NCBI GenBank assembly: GCA_046330935.1
Contig: JAXLRU010000002.1
Location: 434,001 to 498,000, forward strand
Direction: 5' to 3'
Origin: JAXLRU01 sp046330935
GTDB lineage: Bacteria > Actinomycetota > Actinomycetes > Actinomycetales > Kineosporiaceae
DNA: 64,000 bases
Part shown: piece after piece, positions 29,316-37,363 of the stretch
Layout: each line of letters starts with the position of its first letter
Position numbering within the stretch: position 1 is the first letter of the stretch
Made by a program: the position numbers and the translations under genes
Notes under the pieces: model-generated
The model's input: only the letters and a program-made list of their open reading frames with translations
What the model was told of the DNA's origin: nothing
The model's database searches: none

Positions 29316-29981
29316 ATGATCAGTTTCCGGCAAGTCCATGAATGGGCGATCTGCCCTAGCAAGGCGGATGTCGACGTCGCCGCCGCCCGTGACCGGGCGA
29401 AGATGTACCGCGAACACTTCCGTTACGTACGCGCGGAACGGCAGGCGGAGTTCTGCGCGCCCTGGGTGCTGGGCCAGGAGCTGGGCTGGCGGGTGTCGAG
29501 TCCCATCGACGTCACTGTCGGCCCGCTCACGCAGGTGGAGTTGACTCCTGACGAGGACCCGGCCACGGCCGTCAAGGCCGCCGGACTCTCGGAACTCTGG
29601 ACGCGCGAGACGACCGCCCTGGCCGTTCAGCGCACATCGTGGCTGCACCTTTACCAATTCCGCTCCACGGAGGGGAACTGGGAGAACACGTTCGTCCCCA
29701 ACGGGGCGGACACGGTGGAATGGCGGCTCGGCTGGGCGATCGACGGGGTCGAGAAGCACTCCCTCCTCGTCCTGCCCAGCCCCCGGCTACCCGAACTCGA
29801 CGTCCAGATCGGTGTCTTCACTCCCCCGATGCTCCGCCGGATGTCACGTCAGGGATGCAGTCTCCCCATCCGCCCGCAGCGTCCGGTCCCTATCCGACGC
29901 GGGGACGAGATCGCCCGCATCGTGCTGCTGCATCCCGACAGCCTCTCGGTACGGGCTTCGGAAACGGCACCGGCCTCGTGA
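29316..29981 (+). CDS. hypothetical protein, 221 aa
   Basis: ATG 29316 is preceded by TGGGGGACC; upstream in-frame codons run through the hairpin and are not considered coding. The N-terminus has WAICPSKADVD, then FCAPWVLGQELGWRVSSPID, a Trp-rich segment (SWLHLYQF, TVEWRLGWAID) and a proline-rich tail. It faintly recalls the DUF6065-type pattern of an arginine-rich start followed by an x-x-GW-x-SP turn, but this is not secure. The stop codon overlaps the GTG of the YcaQ-like gene, and that gene overlaps the MFS gene, so its role is probably tied to them. Confidence 0.55.
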   Translation: MISFRQVHEWAICPSKADVDVAAARDRAKMYREHFRYVRAERQAEFCAPWVLGQELGWRVSSPIDVTVGPLTQVELTPDEDPATAVKAAGLSELWTRETTALAVQRTSWLHLYQFRSTEGNWENTFVPNGADTVEWRLGWAIDGVEKHSLLVLPSPRLPELDVQIGVFTPPMLRRMSRQGCSLPIRPQRPVPIRRGDEIARIVLLHPDSLSVRASETAPAS

Positions 29982-31114
29982 CCGTGAGTCTGACTCGCGC
30001 CGAAGCGAGACGAGTCGCGGTCGCGGCGCAGGGCCTCGACGGCAGGACCCGCACCCTCCCCGAGGCCCTCGATGCCGTTCAGTGCGTGCAGGTCGATGCC
30101 ATCTCCGTCGTCCGCCGATCGCAGGAACTGGTGGGGTTGGCCCGTGGAGTCACGCTCGAGGATGCCGGTCTGCTCGGGACGGCAGATTGCCAGGTGGCCA
30201 CCTTCGAGTACTGGGGGCACGCCATCTCGATCCTGCCGATCGACCTCTGGCCAGCGATGGCCGTTCGTCGACGCAGCTTCCTACGGCACGGTTGGCGCGG
30301 TCCCGAGGTGGACCCGGGAGCCTGCGACCACGTTCGGCGACGGCTTGCAGCGGAGGGGGGCCTGACGCTTCGCGACCTCGGTGGGTCGGTGGGCTCCGGA
30401 TGGGAACGCTCCTCACCGAATCGCTGGGCAGCCGAGTGGCTGCAGGCAACGGGCGAGGCGGTCGTGTTGGAGCGGCGGGGCAACCAGCGGGTGTACGCCC
30501 TGACTGAGCAGGTTCTGCCCTCGCACCTCATCGCCGGGGACGATCTCACGGACCGCGAATGTTTGGGGCGGCTGGTCACGGTCGCACTGCGGGCGCTCGG
30601 CGTCGGTACGACCGAGGACGTGGCCGACTACTTCCGGCTGCCGCCGGCGGTGGTGGAGTCGACGCTGCACGACCTCGACGCCCAGGTCGCCTTGGTCGAG
30701 GGCATCGGTGGCGCATGGCTCTCAAAGGCTGCGTCGTCCACGGCTCACGACGAGCGGGGCGAGCCGCGCTCGATCCCGTTGTCACCCTTCGACTCGCTCG
30801 TCTGGCATCGTCCTCGCCAGAAGAACCTGTTCGGCCGCGACTGGCTGCTCGAAGCTTACAAACCTGCCACGAAACGCCAGTTCGGATATTTCTCCATGCC
30901 CATTCTCTCGGGCAATGAACTGGCGGGCCGTATCGCCGCCCGTCGCGGAAAGGACAAGGTTCTCGTGGTCGAGGCCTTCGAGTGGGATCCGTCCGACGCC
31001 GACGCGCAGCCGACGGAGGTGATCGGTCACCTCGTGAACTGGACTCGAGCTCGCGACGTCGTCGTCCACGCCTCCGCCTGCCACCCCGCCCTCGAACTGG
31101 ACGTGCGCACATGA
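29978..31114 (+). CDS. YcaQ-like DNA glycosylase (HTH_42 winged-helix family)
   Basis: GTG 29978 overlaps the preceding stop (GTGA), giving 378 residues. The N-terminal CVQVDAISVVRRSQELV, the FEYWGHAISILP motif and C-terminal FDSLVWHRPRQKNLFG identify the winged-helix DNA-binding family that includes E. coli YcaQ and Streptomyces AlkZ. AlkZ uses a Q-x-Q motif and YcaQ a Q-x-D motif; here the residues are Q-V-D, placing it with the YcaQ group. Members excise alkylated bases and unhook interstrand crosslinks. Coupling to an MFS gene suggests protection from a DNA-damaging compound, which is inference. Confidence 0.8.
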   Translation: MTVSLTRAEARRVAVAAQGLDGRTRTLPEALDAVQCVQVDAISVVRRSQELVGLARGVTLEDAGLLGTADCQVATFEYWGHAISILPIDLWPAMAVRRRSFLRHGWRGPEVDPGACDHVRRRLAAEGGLTLRDLGGSVGSGWERSSPNRWAAEWLQATGEAVVLERRGNQRVYALTEQVLPSHLIAGDDLTDRECLGRLVTVALRALGVGTTEDVADYFRLPPAVVESTLHDLDAQVALVEGIGGAWLSKAASSTAHDERGEPRSIPLSPFDSLVWHRPRQKNLFGRDWLLEAYKPATKRQFGYFSMPILSGNELAGRIAARRGKDKVLVVEAFEWDPSDADAQPTEVIGHLVNWTRARDVVVHASACHPALELDVRT

Positions 31115-32382
31115 CTCACGAATCCGTGACCTACGGCCGGATCCTCCGCCGCCGCGGACTCAGCGGGCTCCTGCTCGCGGCCGTTCTCGGCCGCCTCGCC
31201 GCAGGCGTGGTCCCGTTCGGGGCGGTGGCCATGTTCACCGAGGCCGACAGCCCTTCCCTGGCGGGCGTCGCGTTCGCGTCGTTCCTGCTCGTCGGCGCCT
31301 TCACCGGGCCCGCTCGCGGTCGCCTCGTGGACCGCCGCGGCGCCGCCACCATGCTTCCGATCATGGCCGTCGCCTTCGGCGGCCTGATCCTGCTGGGGGC
31401 TCTCGTGGCGGACGTCGCCCCCATCGCCGCTCTGATCGCGCTGGGGTTGTCCCCAGCGGCGGCGCCGCCGTCGAGCGCCGTCCTCCGCAGTACCTGGACG
31501 GCCATCGCGGCGACCCGCGAGGAGAACCGGGCCCTGCACTCCCTCGACTCGGTCCTGGAGGAGGCGGGATTCGTCGTCTCGCCCCTGCTGACGGCGGGGA
31601 TCTGGGCGGTCGCCGGGCCCCGCTGGGCAGTCGCCGTCGGCGCAGGGGCAGCCCTCGTCGGCACCGCCCTCCTCCTGACGTTCGCCCGAGCCTCCGGTGG
31701 ACTGGTCTGGGAGACGTTCGAGAAGCGATCGCCCACGGCAGGCGTGCGAGCTGAGGGCAGGAGCGGCGGTCGTCGTGGGGTGGTGTTCACCCGCGGCGGC
31801 GCCGCACTGCTCGCCCCGATGTCCGGCCTCGGCATCGCCATGGGCACGGCCGCCGTCGTCCTGCCCGCATGGGCCGAGCACCACTCCGCCCCAGAGGTCT
31901 CGGGCGTCATCCTCGCCGTCATCTCCCTCGGCGGAGTCGCCGCCGGTCTCCTCTTCGGCCGCGTCAAGCAGCCTCGTGTCACCGCGCGGTCCCAGTACGC
32001 CCTGGCCTTGGTGGCCGTGGCGTCGGGCACGGCCGTCATGGGCCTCAGCACGGGATTCCCTGGGGCTGTCGCCGGAGCCCTCGTGCTCGGCGCCGGCATG
32101 ACGCCGATGTTCATCGTCGGCTACCTGCTCGTGGGCGAGATGATCGAGGCCGGACGGCACACCGAGGCGAATGCGGCCCTCGGCTCGGCGTACAACATCG
32201 GATCAGGAGGTGCGGCCGCCGCAGCCGGTGCGCTGCTGTCCATCGCGGACGAGCGCGTCATCCTCCTCGGTGCCGCCGCACTCAGCCTGACGGCACTCGT
32301 CGCCGTCATGGCCTGGCACCGTGAGGACGCCCGGCCCGAGCCGGTCGAGGTGTCGCCTCAGAATGTCGCCTCTCGCGGCTAA
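31111..32382 (+). CDS. MFS-family transporter
   Basis: ATG 31111 overlaps the glycosylase stop (ATGA) and gives 423 residues with about twelve membrane helices, the typical loop GPARGRLVDRRGAATMLP between helices 2 and 3, and a central cytoplasmic loop (FEKRSPTAGVRAEGRSGGRR). It is most like drug-efflux or small-molecule exporters without a close substrate signature. In this context it may export the same agent whose DNA damage the upstream glycosylase would repair. Confidence 0.8.
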   Translation: MTHESVTYGRILRRRGLSGLLLAAVLGRLAAGVVPFGAVAMFTEADSPSLAGVAFASFLLVGAFTGPARGRLVDRRGAATMLPIMAVAFGGLILLGALVADVAPIAALIALGLSPAAAPPSSAVLRSTWTAIAATREENRALHSLDSVLEEAGFVVSPLLTAGIWAVAGPRWAVAVGAGAALVGTALLLTFARASGGLVWETFEKRSPTAGVRAEGRSGGRRGVVFTRGGAALLAPMSGLGIAMGTAAVVLPAWAEHHSAPEVSGVILAVISLGGVAAGLLFGRVKQPRVTARSQYALALVAVASGTAVMGLSTGFPGAVAGALVLGAGMTPMFIVGYLLVGEMIEAGRHTEANAALGSAYNIGSGGAAAAAGALLSIADERVILLGAAALSLTALVAVMAWHREDARPEPVEVSPQNVASRG

Positions 32383-32455
32383 CCTCCGCACAGCGGCGGC
32401 GCCCGACGCCCCTGGCGGCCCATCAGCCGTCCAGCCGAGAACGGGGAGCGCGGAC

Positions 32456-33184
32456 ATGCGGCTGCAACGTGGAACCCTCGTCGCCGGGATGGCGCCGGAG
32501 CTGGCCCGCTCCGTGGCCCGCGCAGTGGCGGGTGATTACCGGGAGACCGAGGTCGTGGCCTGGCGTGCCCGGATGACGGAGCGGGAGGTGGTGCCGCTGC
32601 TCGAGGCACTGGCCGCAGACGGTTTCCTGCTGAGGGTGGACTCCGCCAAGGGCGATCCTGAGAACGATGAACTGCCAGAAGGCGGCCCCTGGCCACTCTG
32701 GCGCACCACCGTGACCGGTGGTGCGCTGACCATGGCGTCGTTCCTCAAGCCGATCACGCGTGCGAAAGTGGATTCCCTCCTGACCGGCGTCCTCGATCGC
32801 GCGATCGCGTACAACGAGGACACGGGAAGGCCGTTGGTGATCACCGAGATCCGCGTGTTCGGGTCCTACCTCACCGACGCCCCGCTGCTCGGCGACCTCG
32901 ACCTGGCCATGAGCTTCGCCGACCGAAGCCCCGATGCAGACCGGGCGAAGGTGTTCCTTGCCTACGCCGACGCCTCGGGGCGCAGCTTCTCCACCTTCGT
33001 CGAGCGGCTGTGCTGGCCGGAGAAGGAACTGCTGCAGATCCTGCGCAACCGCAGCGGCTACATCAACGTGCACACGGAGGACATCAGTAGGTTCACCGAC
33101 CGCTGGGAGACGATCTACCCCCGCCCCGCCTCCGTCGAAGTGACCTCCGAGTGCACTCGCGACGACGCTGCCACCTCGTCGTAG
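32456..33184 (+). CDS. nucleotidyltransferase-fold protein
   Basis: ATG 32456 is preceded by GGGGAG; the frame is open upstream to 32321 without support. In the 242-residue product the segment ITEIRVFGSYLTDAPLLGDLDLAM carries the GS-x(n)-D-x-D pattern of minimal nucleotidyltransferases (MNT/AbiEii-like). The first 100 residues look like a winged helix (EREVVPLLEALAADGFLLR), as in fused toxin or antitoxin regulators. It could be a solitary nucleotidyltransferase toxin, an MNT antitoxin lacking its HEPN partner, or an unrelated enzyme. No HEPN-type gene is adjacent. Confidence 0.6.
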   Translation: MRLQRGTLVAGMAPELARSVARAVAGDYRETEVVAWRARMTEREVVPLLEALAADGFLLRVDSAKGDPENDELPEGGPWPLWRTTVTGGALTMASFLKPITRAKVDSLLTGVLDRAIAYNEDTGRPLVITEIRVFGSYLTDAPLLGDLDLAMSFADRSPDADRAKVFLAYADASGRSFSTFVERLCWPEKELLQILRNRSGYINVHTEDISRFTDRWETIYPRPASVEVTSECTRDDAATSS

Positions 33185-33205
33185 TCCAGGGCCCGGTCTT
33201 GAGGA

Positions 33206-33400
33206 CTAATCACCCGAACTCGCCCTTGGCGGAACGGGCAGGTGGTACTTGCTGCCGGCCTTGAACTCGGAGTACGGCCGGAACGGGAGACCGCTGGAGC
33301 CCAGGTACGACGCGAACCCCGGGTTCCGCTCGTAGGTGAGCCACCACCGTGGCACGGTCACTGAGAGCCTCGGTTGGCTCGACAAGCGGAAGCCGTCGCT
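33206..33400 (-). pseudogene. C-terminal remnant of an unknown gene
   Basis: The last 55 codons before the stop at 33206 read like real protein (VTVPRWWLTYERNPGFASYL, PFRPYSEFKAGSKYHLPV), while the same frame upstream turns into low-complexity Arg/Ser-rich shadow sequence. It is interpreted as the 3' end of a deleted gene. Family not recognised. Confidence 0.4.
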
Positions 33401-33480
33401 GCTGGAGCGCTGGGTGGTCGACGTCCCGGACCGGCAGGACCGGCTCGAAACCCAACCGATGGTCTCGCCGAGGCACCGCC

Positions 33481-33831
33481 ACCACGGATCGCTGGGGCGT
33501 CGAGGACTTCCTCGAGTCCGCCATTTTCGTCCGAAACGCAGGAGCCCACCGAGCCAACGCGGCCCTGGAGGAGGTCTGCCGCGCGAAGGACGTGCCGTTC
33601 CTGGACAGCGACGCCAACGGCACCACCATCCAGAACGGGCACGCGCGAGGCATCCTGGCCGTGGTCGTGCAGGTGATCGACTCGACCATCGCCGCGATCT
33701 GCGAGGACCGCGGCTGGTCCCACGACCACCGCCTGCCCAACGCGTGGTTCTCCGGCGATACACAGAGGACCTCGCGGCATCGAGACGTGAACTTCTGGCA
33801 CCACGAACTGCCCCGCGCGCCCCTGCGCTGA
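33481..33831 (+). pseudogene. C-terminal remnant of a second unknown gene
   Basis: From about 33481 the plus frame encodes protein-like sequence (GVEDFLESAIFVRNAGAHRA, LEEVCRAKDVPFLDSDANGT, GHARGILAVVVQVIDSTIAA), ending at TGA 33829. Upstream the frame degenerates and no credible start exists. The remnant lies head-to-head with the minus-strand remnant at 33206, so both have lost their 5' ends at a common junction near 33400-33480. Confidence 0.4.
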
Positions 33832-33880
33832 CCCGGACTGCAAGGTCGGCGCGCACCCCTACGCGGCAGCCTGGCAGCGA

Positions 33881-33923
33881 CGCAAAGTAACACTACGGCG
33901 GTCCGTCGTAGTGTTACTTTGCG
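33881..33923. promoter_or_regulatory. 17-bp perfect inverted repeat upstream of abiEi
   Basis: CGCAAAGTAACACTACG (33881-33897) and its exact complement (33907-33923) are separated by nine bases. The element is A+T-rich for this genome and lies about 95-135 bp before abiEi. AbiEi antitoxins autoregulate by binding inverted repeats in their promoter, so this is a plausible operator. A second imperfect 23-bp repeat bounded by ATGTA and TACAT spans 33987-34009, immediately before the start. Confidence 0.5.
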
Positions 33924-34016
33924 CTCGCCCCGCTCGCAGCCGGCTCGTCCTGGCCGCCACCCCTCATCACCGCACTCATGCTGCAGATGTATCTCCATGT
34001 CTGTTACATTCGAAGC

Positions 34017-35096
34017 ATGGAGACCGCGCGGCTGGCCGAGCTGAGCGACCTGGCCTCTGGCCAATGGGGGCTCCTGACTGCCGCCCAGGCGCACACGATC
34101 GGTGTCTCGCGAGTGCGGCTGGCCCGCCTGGTCGACAGCGGCATCCTCGAACGCGTTGCGCACGGCGTCTATGCCTTCCCCGCCGTCATCGGCGACGAAC
34201 TCCTCGGACTCCGCGCCGCCTGGATCGCCCTGCAACCGACCCTCGACATCACGAGCCGGCTCAGAGATCCCATTGCCGCCGGAGTCGTCTCTCACGCCTC
34301 GGCCGCCCGCCTGCACGACCTGGGGGACCTCCTCGCGGACGAGCACGAGTTCACGCTGCCCACCCGGTACCAGGCCAGGCGCGCGGGGACACGAGCCCAC
34401 CGCGGCTCGCTGTCCCCCGCGGAGGTGACGCTCGTGGCAGGGCTCCCTGTCACGACGGCCGCTCGCACGGTCGCCGATCTCCTCTCCGCAGGCCATGACA
34501 TCGAGCACGTCGGTCAGGTCGCAGCCGACGCCGTCCGCCAGGGCTCAGCCGACGTCCGTGTCCTGGCACGGGCACTGCAGCCACTCGCCAGTCGCCATCG
34601 GGCCCGGGCCGGGTCTGAGCTCGCAGTGAAGCTGCTCACCGCCGGCGGGGCACCCGAGTCCGCACTCGCTGTGCCCGAAAAGACCGGGTCCGAGCTTGAG
34701 GTTGCGATCCGGACCCTTGCAGCTCGTCCTGGCACCCGACCTGATGCCGTGGTCGTCGCCGAACTGCTCACGCTGGTCATCCTCTCGGCCTCGGCCAACC
34801 CGAGCGTCCGCGCGGCGGTGACCACGCTCGCCGCGAACACTCAGACCGCCCTCGCCCCGATCGGAGAAGGTATCCGACAGGCGGCCGCGCCGGCGGTCGC
34901 AGCTGCTCGCAAAGCCCTCGCCGCTGCGATGCCCACGCCCGAAACTCGGGCACGCATCATGAGCTGGCTCGAGGACCCGACGACACAAGCGGCGTTCCAG
35001 GAGCTGCTCCGATCGCTGCAAGCACTCCAATCCGCATCCACAGCGCAACCGGCCATTGATGACCGCGACGAAGCCGGCGGAGAGGACGAGCCATGA
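34017..35096 (+). CDS. abiEi: type IV toxin-antitoxin antitoxin AbiEi
   Basis: ATG 34017 is chosen since conserved sequence begins there (LAELSDLASGQWGLLTAAQA); an ATG at 33978 adds 13 residues. The 359-residue protein has an N-terminal winged helix (SRVRLARLVDSGILERVAHG) followed by the AbiEi core (HASAARLHDLGDL, FTLPTRYQARRAGTRAHRG, TTAARTVADLL). The C-terminal third is Ala-rich and variable. AbiEi represses its own promoter and neutralises the AbiEii toxin. It overlaps abiEii by ATGA, and inverted repeats lie upstream. Confidence 0.85.
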   Translation: METARLAELSDLASGQWGLLTAAQAHTIGVSRVRLARLVDSGILERVAHGVYAFPAVIGDELLGLRAAWIALQPTLDITSRLRDPIAAGVVSHASAARLHDLGDLLADEHEFTLPTRYQARRAGTRAHRGSLSPAEVTLVAGLPVTTAARTVADLLSAGHDIEHVGQVAADAVRQGSADVRVLARALQPLASRHRARAGSELAVKLLTAGGAPESALAVPEKTGSELEVAIRTLAARPGTRPDAVVVAELLTLVILSASANPSVRAAVTTLAANTQTALAPIGEGIRQAAAPAVAAARKALAAAMPTPETRARIMSWLEDPTTQAAFQELLRSLQALQSASTAQPAIDDRDEAGGEDEP

Positions 35097-36007
35097 GTGG
35101 TTCCGAGTACCGCGACGGCGCGGCGCTGTGGCGCGCCATCAGCGATCGGGCTCGGACGGCCGCCAAGGCGACGGGTCGGCCAGCCAACGAGCTCACCCGC
35201 CGGTTCGTCTACGACCGATTCCTGGCCCGCGTCTTTGCCGACCCAGAGGCACCCTGGGTGCTCAAGGGCGGGACGGCCGTCCTCGCCCGGGTCCACGACG
35301 CGAGGCACAGCAAGGACGTCGACCTTCTGCGCAGCCTCGGCGACATCGAGGACGCTCTCGTGGCTCTGAGGCAGGCGCTCGAGATCGACCTCTCCGACCA
35401 CTTCCGGTTCGTGATCGTCACGGAGAAGCAGGCGGGCAACGCCCGACAGCCGCAGGTGACTGGCTACCGACTCAAGGTCGACGCGTACTGCGGCACCCGC
35501 CGCTGCGAGAGCTTCAGCGTCGACCTCGTCACCGGTTCCCTGATGACGGCCGCACCCGACGCCGTCTCGCCGAACCCCCCGATCGAGGTACCCGGCGTCG
35601 TCCCGGCGACTGTCCGGGCGTACCCGGTCGTCGACCACATCGCCGACAAGCTCGCCGCCACCGAGGCTGTCTACTCCGACGGCACGCGGTCGAGTCGGAC
35701 CCGTGACCTGGTGGACCTCGTCGTCTTCGCTCGGACCCAGACGATCGATGGCGAGGCGCTGTACGCGGCGATCGCCGGGGAACGCCACCACCGCGGCCTC
35801 CCGCTCTCGTCCACCTTCGGCGTCCCACGAGACTGGGTGCGGGACTACCCTGCGATCGCCGCGAAAGTCCCCCACTGCGACGGCCTGCACGACCTCGCGG
35901 ACGCCGAAGCCTTCGTCGCGGCATTCCTCGAGCCCGCCATGACCGGGTCGGCACGGGGGGCATCGTGGGACCCGGACATGCAGAAGTGGACGAGGCGAAC
36001 CGGCTGA
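35093..36007 (+). CDS. abiEii: nucleotidyltransferase toxin AbiEii
   Basis: A 304-residue protein coupled to abiEi by ATGA. The nucleotidyltransferase motifs are present: VLKGGTAVLAR (GG-S/T), ARHSKDVDLL (D-x-D), and the downstream VDHIADKLAA plus RTRDLVDLVVFA, which match the conserved K and R/D motifs of DUF1814 toxins. AbiEii causes abortive infection or stasis by nucleotide transfer, with tRNA the established target in related toxins. It adds a second, independent anti-phage module inside the split BREX locus. Confidence 0.88.
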   Translation: MSGSEYRDGAALWRAISDRARTAAKATGRPANELTRRFVYDRFLARVFADPEAPWVLKGGTAVLARVHDARHSKDVDLLRSLGDIEDALVALRQALEIDLSDHFRFVIVTEKQAGNARQPQVTGYRLKVDAYCGTRRCESFSVDLVTGSLMTAAPDAVSPNPPIEVPGVVPATVRAYPVVDHIADKLAATEAVYSDGTRSSRTRDLVDLVVFARTQTIDGEALYAAIAGERHHRGLPLSSTFGVPRDWVRDYPAIAAKVPHCDGLHDLADAEAFVAAFLEPAMTGSARGASWDPDMQKWTRRTG

Positions 36008-36013
36008 CGGCCC

Positions 36014-36760
36014 CTACCCCGCTCCGCCCCCCGTCGGGGGCGGCAACTCCCTCCGTCCAGGCTGTCTCTCGACCGGCCAAGGGTTCCCGAGCAGGCGGTC
36101 GAGCAAGGACGAGTCGGCCTTGAGCATGCGGACGACGGCGGCCGTGACCTCCTCCTGCGACAGCCCGGCGACGTCCAGCGGCAAGGGCCCGACCACGTCC
36201 TCGTCCTCGATCCGCGCCTCGCGCAGACGCCGGAACTGCACGTCGCTGAAGGCCCGTGCGACCAGGGCTGCAGCCCACCTCTCACGGGCCTCGGCGCTCG
36301 TCATCGACTCGCCGATGGGGGCCGAGAGATCGAGAGCTGTGCCCGTCGCCGCCGATGCGACCACTGCGACGAGCTCGTCCACTCGCTCTGCTCGTCCCTG
36401 CTTCCTGAGGCTCGTCACCCGCTTCCATCGCGCCGCGATTGCGGGAAGGGCTCGGTCGTCCCACCATCGATGCGCGTGCGGCGCCAACGCCTCCACACCC
36501 TTCACCACCGCCATCAGCAGCACCTCGCCGATCAGCTTCGCGAGCGCCGAGGGCCTACTGTCCGGCTGCGCGAGGGGGTGCATGCAAGCGCAACTGCCGT
36601 CCGCCGGATGCAAGGTGGCGTGACCCACCAACTCGCCCGTCTCGTCGTCGCGGAGCAACGGGCTCTGCCCGTCCGAACCTCTGCTGTCCGACAGGTGCGT
36701 ACCGTCCGGGATCTCGACCACCATCGGTACGCGCCGTGTTCCCCCACGTTCTGCTGCCAT
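36014..36760 (-). CDS. hypothetical protein, 248 aa
   Basis: Convergent with abiEii, only six bases between stops. The N-terminal part (VPMVVEIPDGTHLSDSRGSD, ELVGHATLHPADGSC) looks beta-rich. The middle contains a hydrophobic helix (LIGEVLLMAVVKGVEALAPH), and the C-terminal half carries EARERWAAALVARAFSDVQF followed by a Pro/Arg-rich tail. No catalytic motif is recognised. The function is unknown; the location suggests island cargo. Confidence 0.6.
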   Translation of the reverse strand: MAAERGGTRRVPMVVEIPDGTHLSDSRGSDGQSPLLRDDETGELVGHATLHPADGSCACMHPLAQPDSRPSALAKLIGEVLLMAVVKGVEALAPHAHRWWDDRALPAIAARWKRVTSLRKQGRAERVDELVAVVASAATGTALDLSAPIGESMTSAEARERWAAALVARAFSDVQFRRLREARIEDEDVVGPLPLDVAGLSQEEVTAAVVRMLKADSSLLDRLLGNPWPVERQPGRRELPPPTGGGAG

Positions 36761-36845
36761 TGCGCGAGCCTACGAAGCCAAGCGGACTCGCGGGGCCGAC
36801 CTGTCGAACTCCGCCATGCAGCCGGGAAGACGTCACGATGTGTCC

Positions 36846-37274
36846 ATGGGGCGTGAAACCAGCGACGAGGCGTACGTGCTCGACCTGTGCGACGAGATCC
36901 TCGGCGAGAAGGGCTTGCGGCAGCACCGGTTCGACTGGCTCCGCGGCGATCCCGGCAGGAACGCCAGGGGCACCGCGCTCCCGGTCGACTCCTACTGGCC
37001 CGGCCACCGCCTCGTCGTCGAGTACCGCGAGCGGCAGCACGACGAGCCCGTCGCTCACTTCGACAAGCCCGATAGGCTCACCGTCAGCGGCGTCCACCGC
37101 GGCCTGCAGCGCGCGCTCTACGACGCCCGCCGCGAGGAACTGATCCCCGCCCACGGGCTCCGGCTGGTCGTCGTCCGACTCGCCGACCTCGCCTCGACCA
37201 CCCGCAGGCTTCGCCGCGACGCCGACCACGACCTCGAGGCGCTCCGGATGCTGCTCGCCGTTTCCGCCACCTGA
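36846..37274 (+). CDS. small nuclease-like protein next to pglY
   Basis: ATG 36846 gives 142 residues; the frame is open to 36816. The core LPVDSYWPGHRLVVEYRERQ resembles a PD-(D/E)XK nuclease centre (Asp, then Glu-Tyr-Arg with Arg in place of Lys), followed by a helical region (HRGLQRALYDARREELIPAHG) and a closing strand GLRLVVVRLADL, as in DUF559-type or Vsr-like small endonucleases. It is transcribed in the same direction as pglY, which begins 89 nt later, so it may be a BREX-associated effector. The fold assignment is by pattern only. Confidence 0.55.
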   Translation: MGRETSDEAYVLDLCDEILGEKGLRQHRFDWLRGDPGRNARGTALPVDSYWPGHRLVVEYRERQHDEPVAHFDKPDRLTVSGVHRGLQRALYDARREELIPAHGLRLVVVRLADLASTTRRLRRDADHDLEALRMLLAVSAT

Positions 37275-37363
37275 CGGTCACCGCCCGTCGCTAGGGTGGG
37301 CAACCGACCACAGCGCATCTGACCATCGGCGGCGCGCGAGCAACGAAGAGGACTCAGACGGGC

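Noticed and set aside
28007..37363. A transposon or prophage as the carrier of the BREX insert
   Set aside because: No transposase, integrase, terminal inverted repeats or target-site duplication could be found at the edges.
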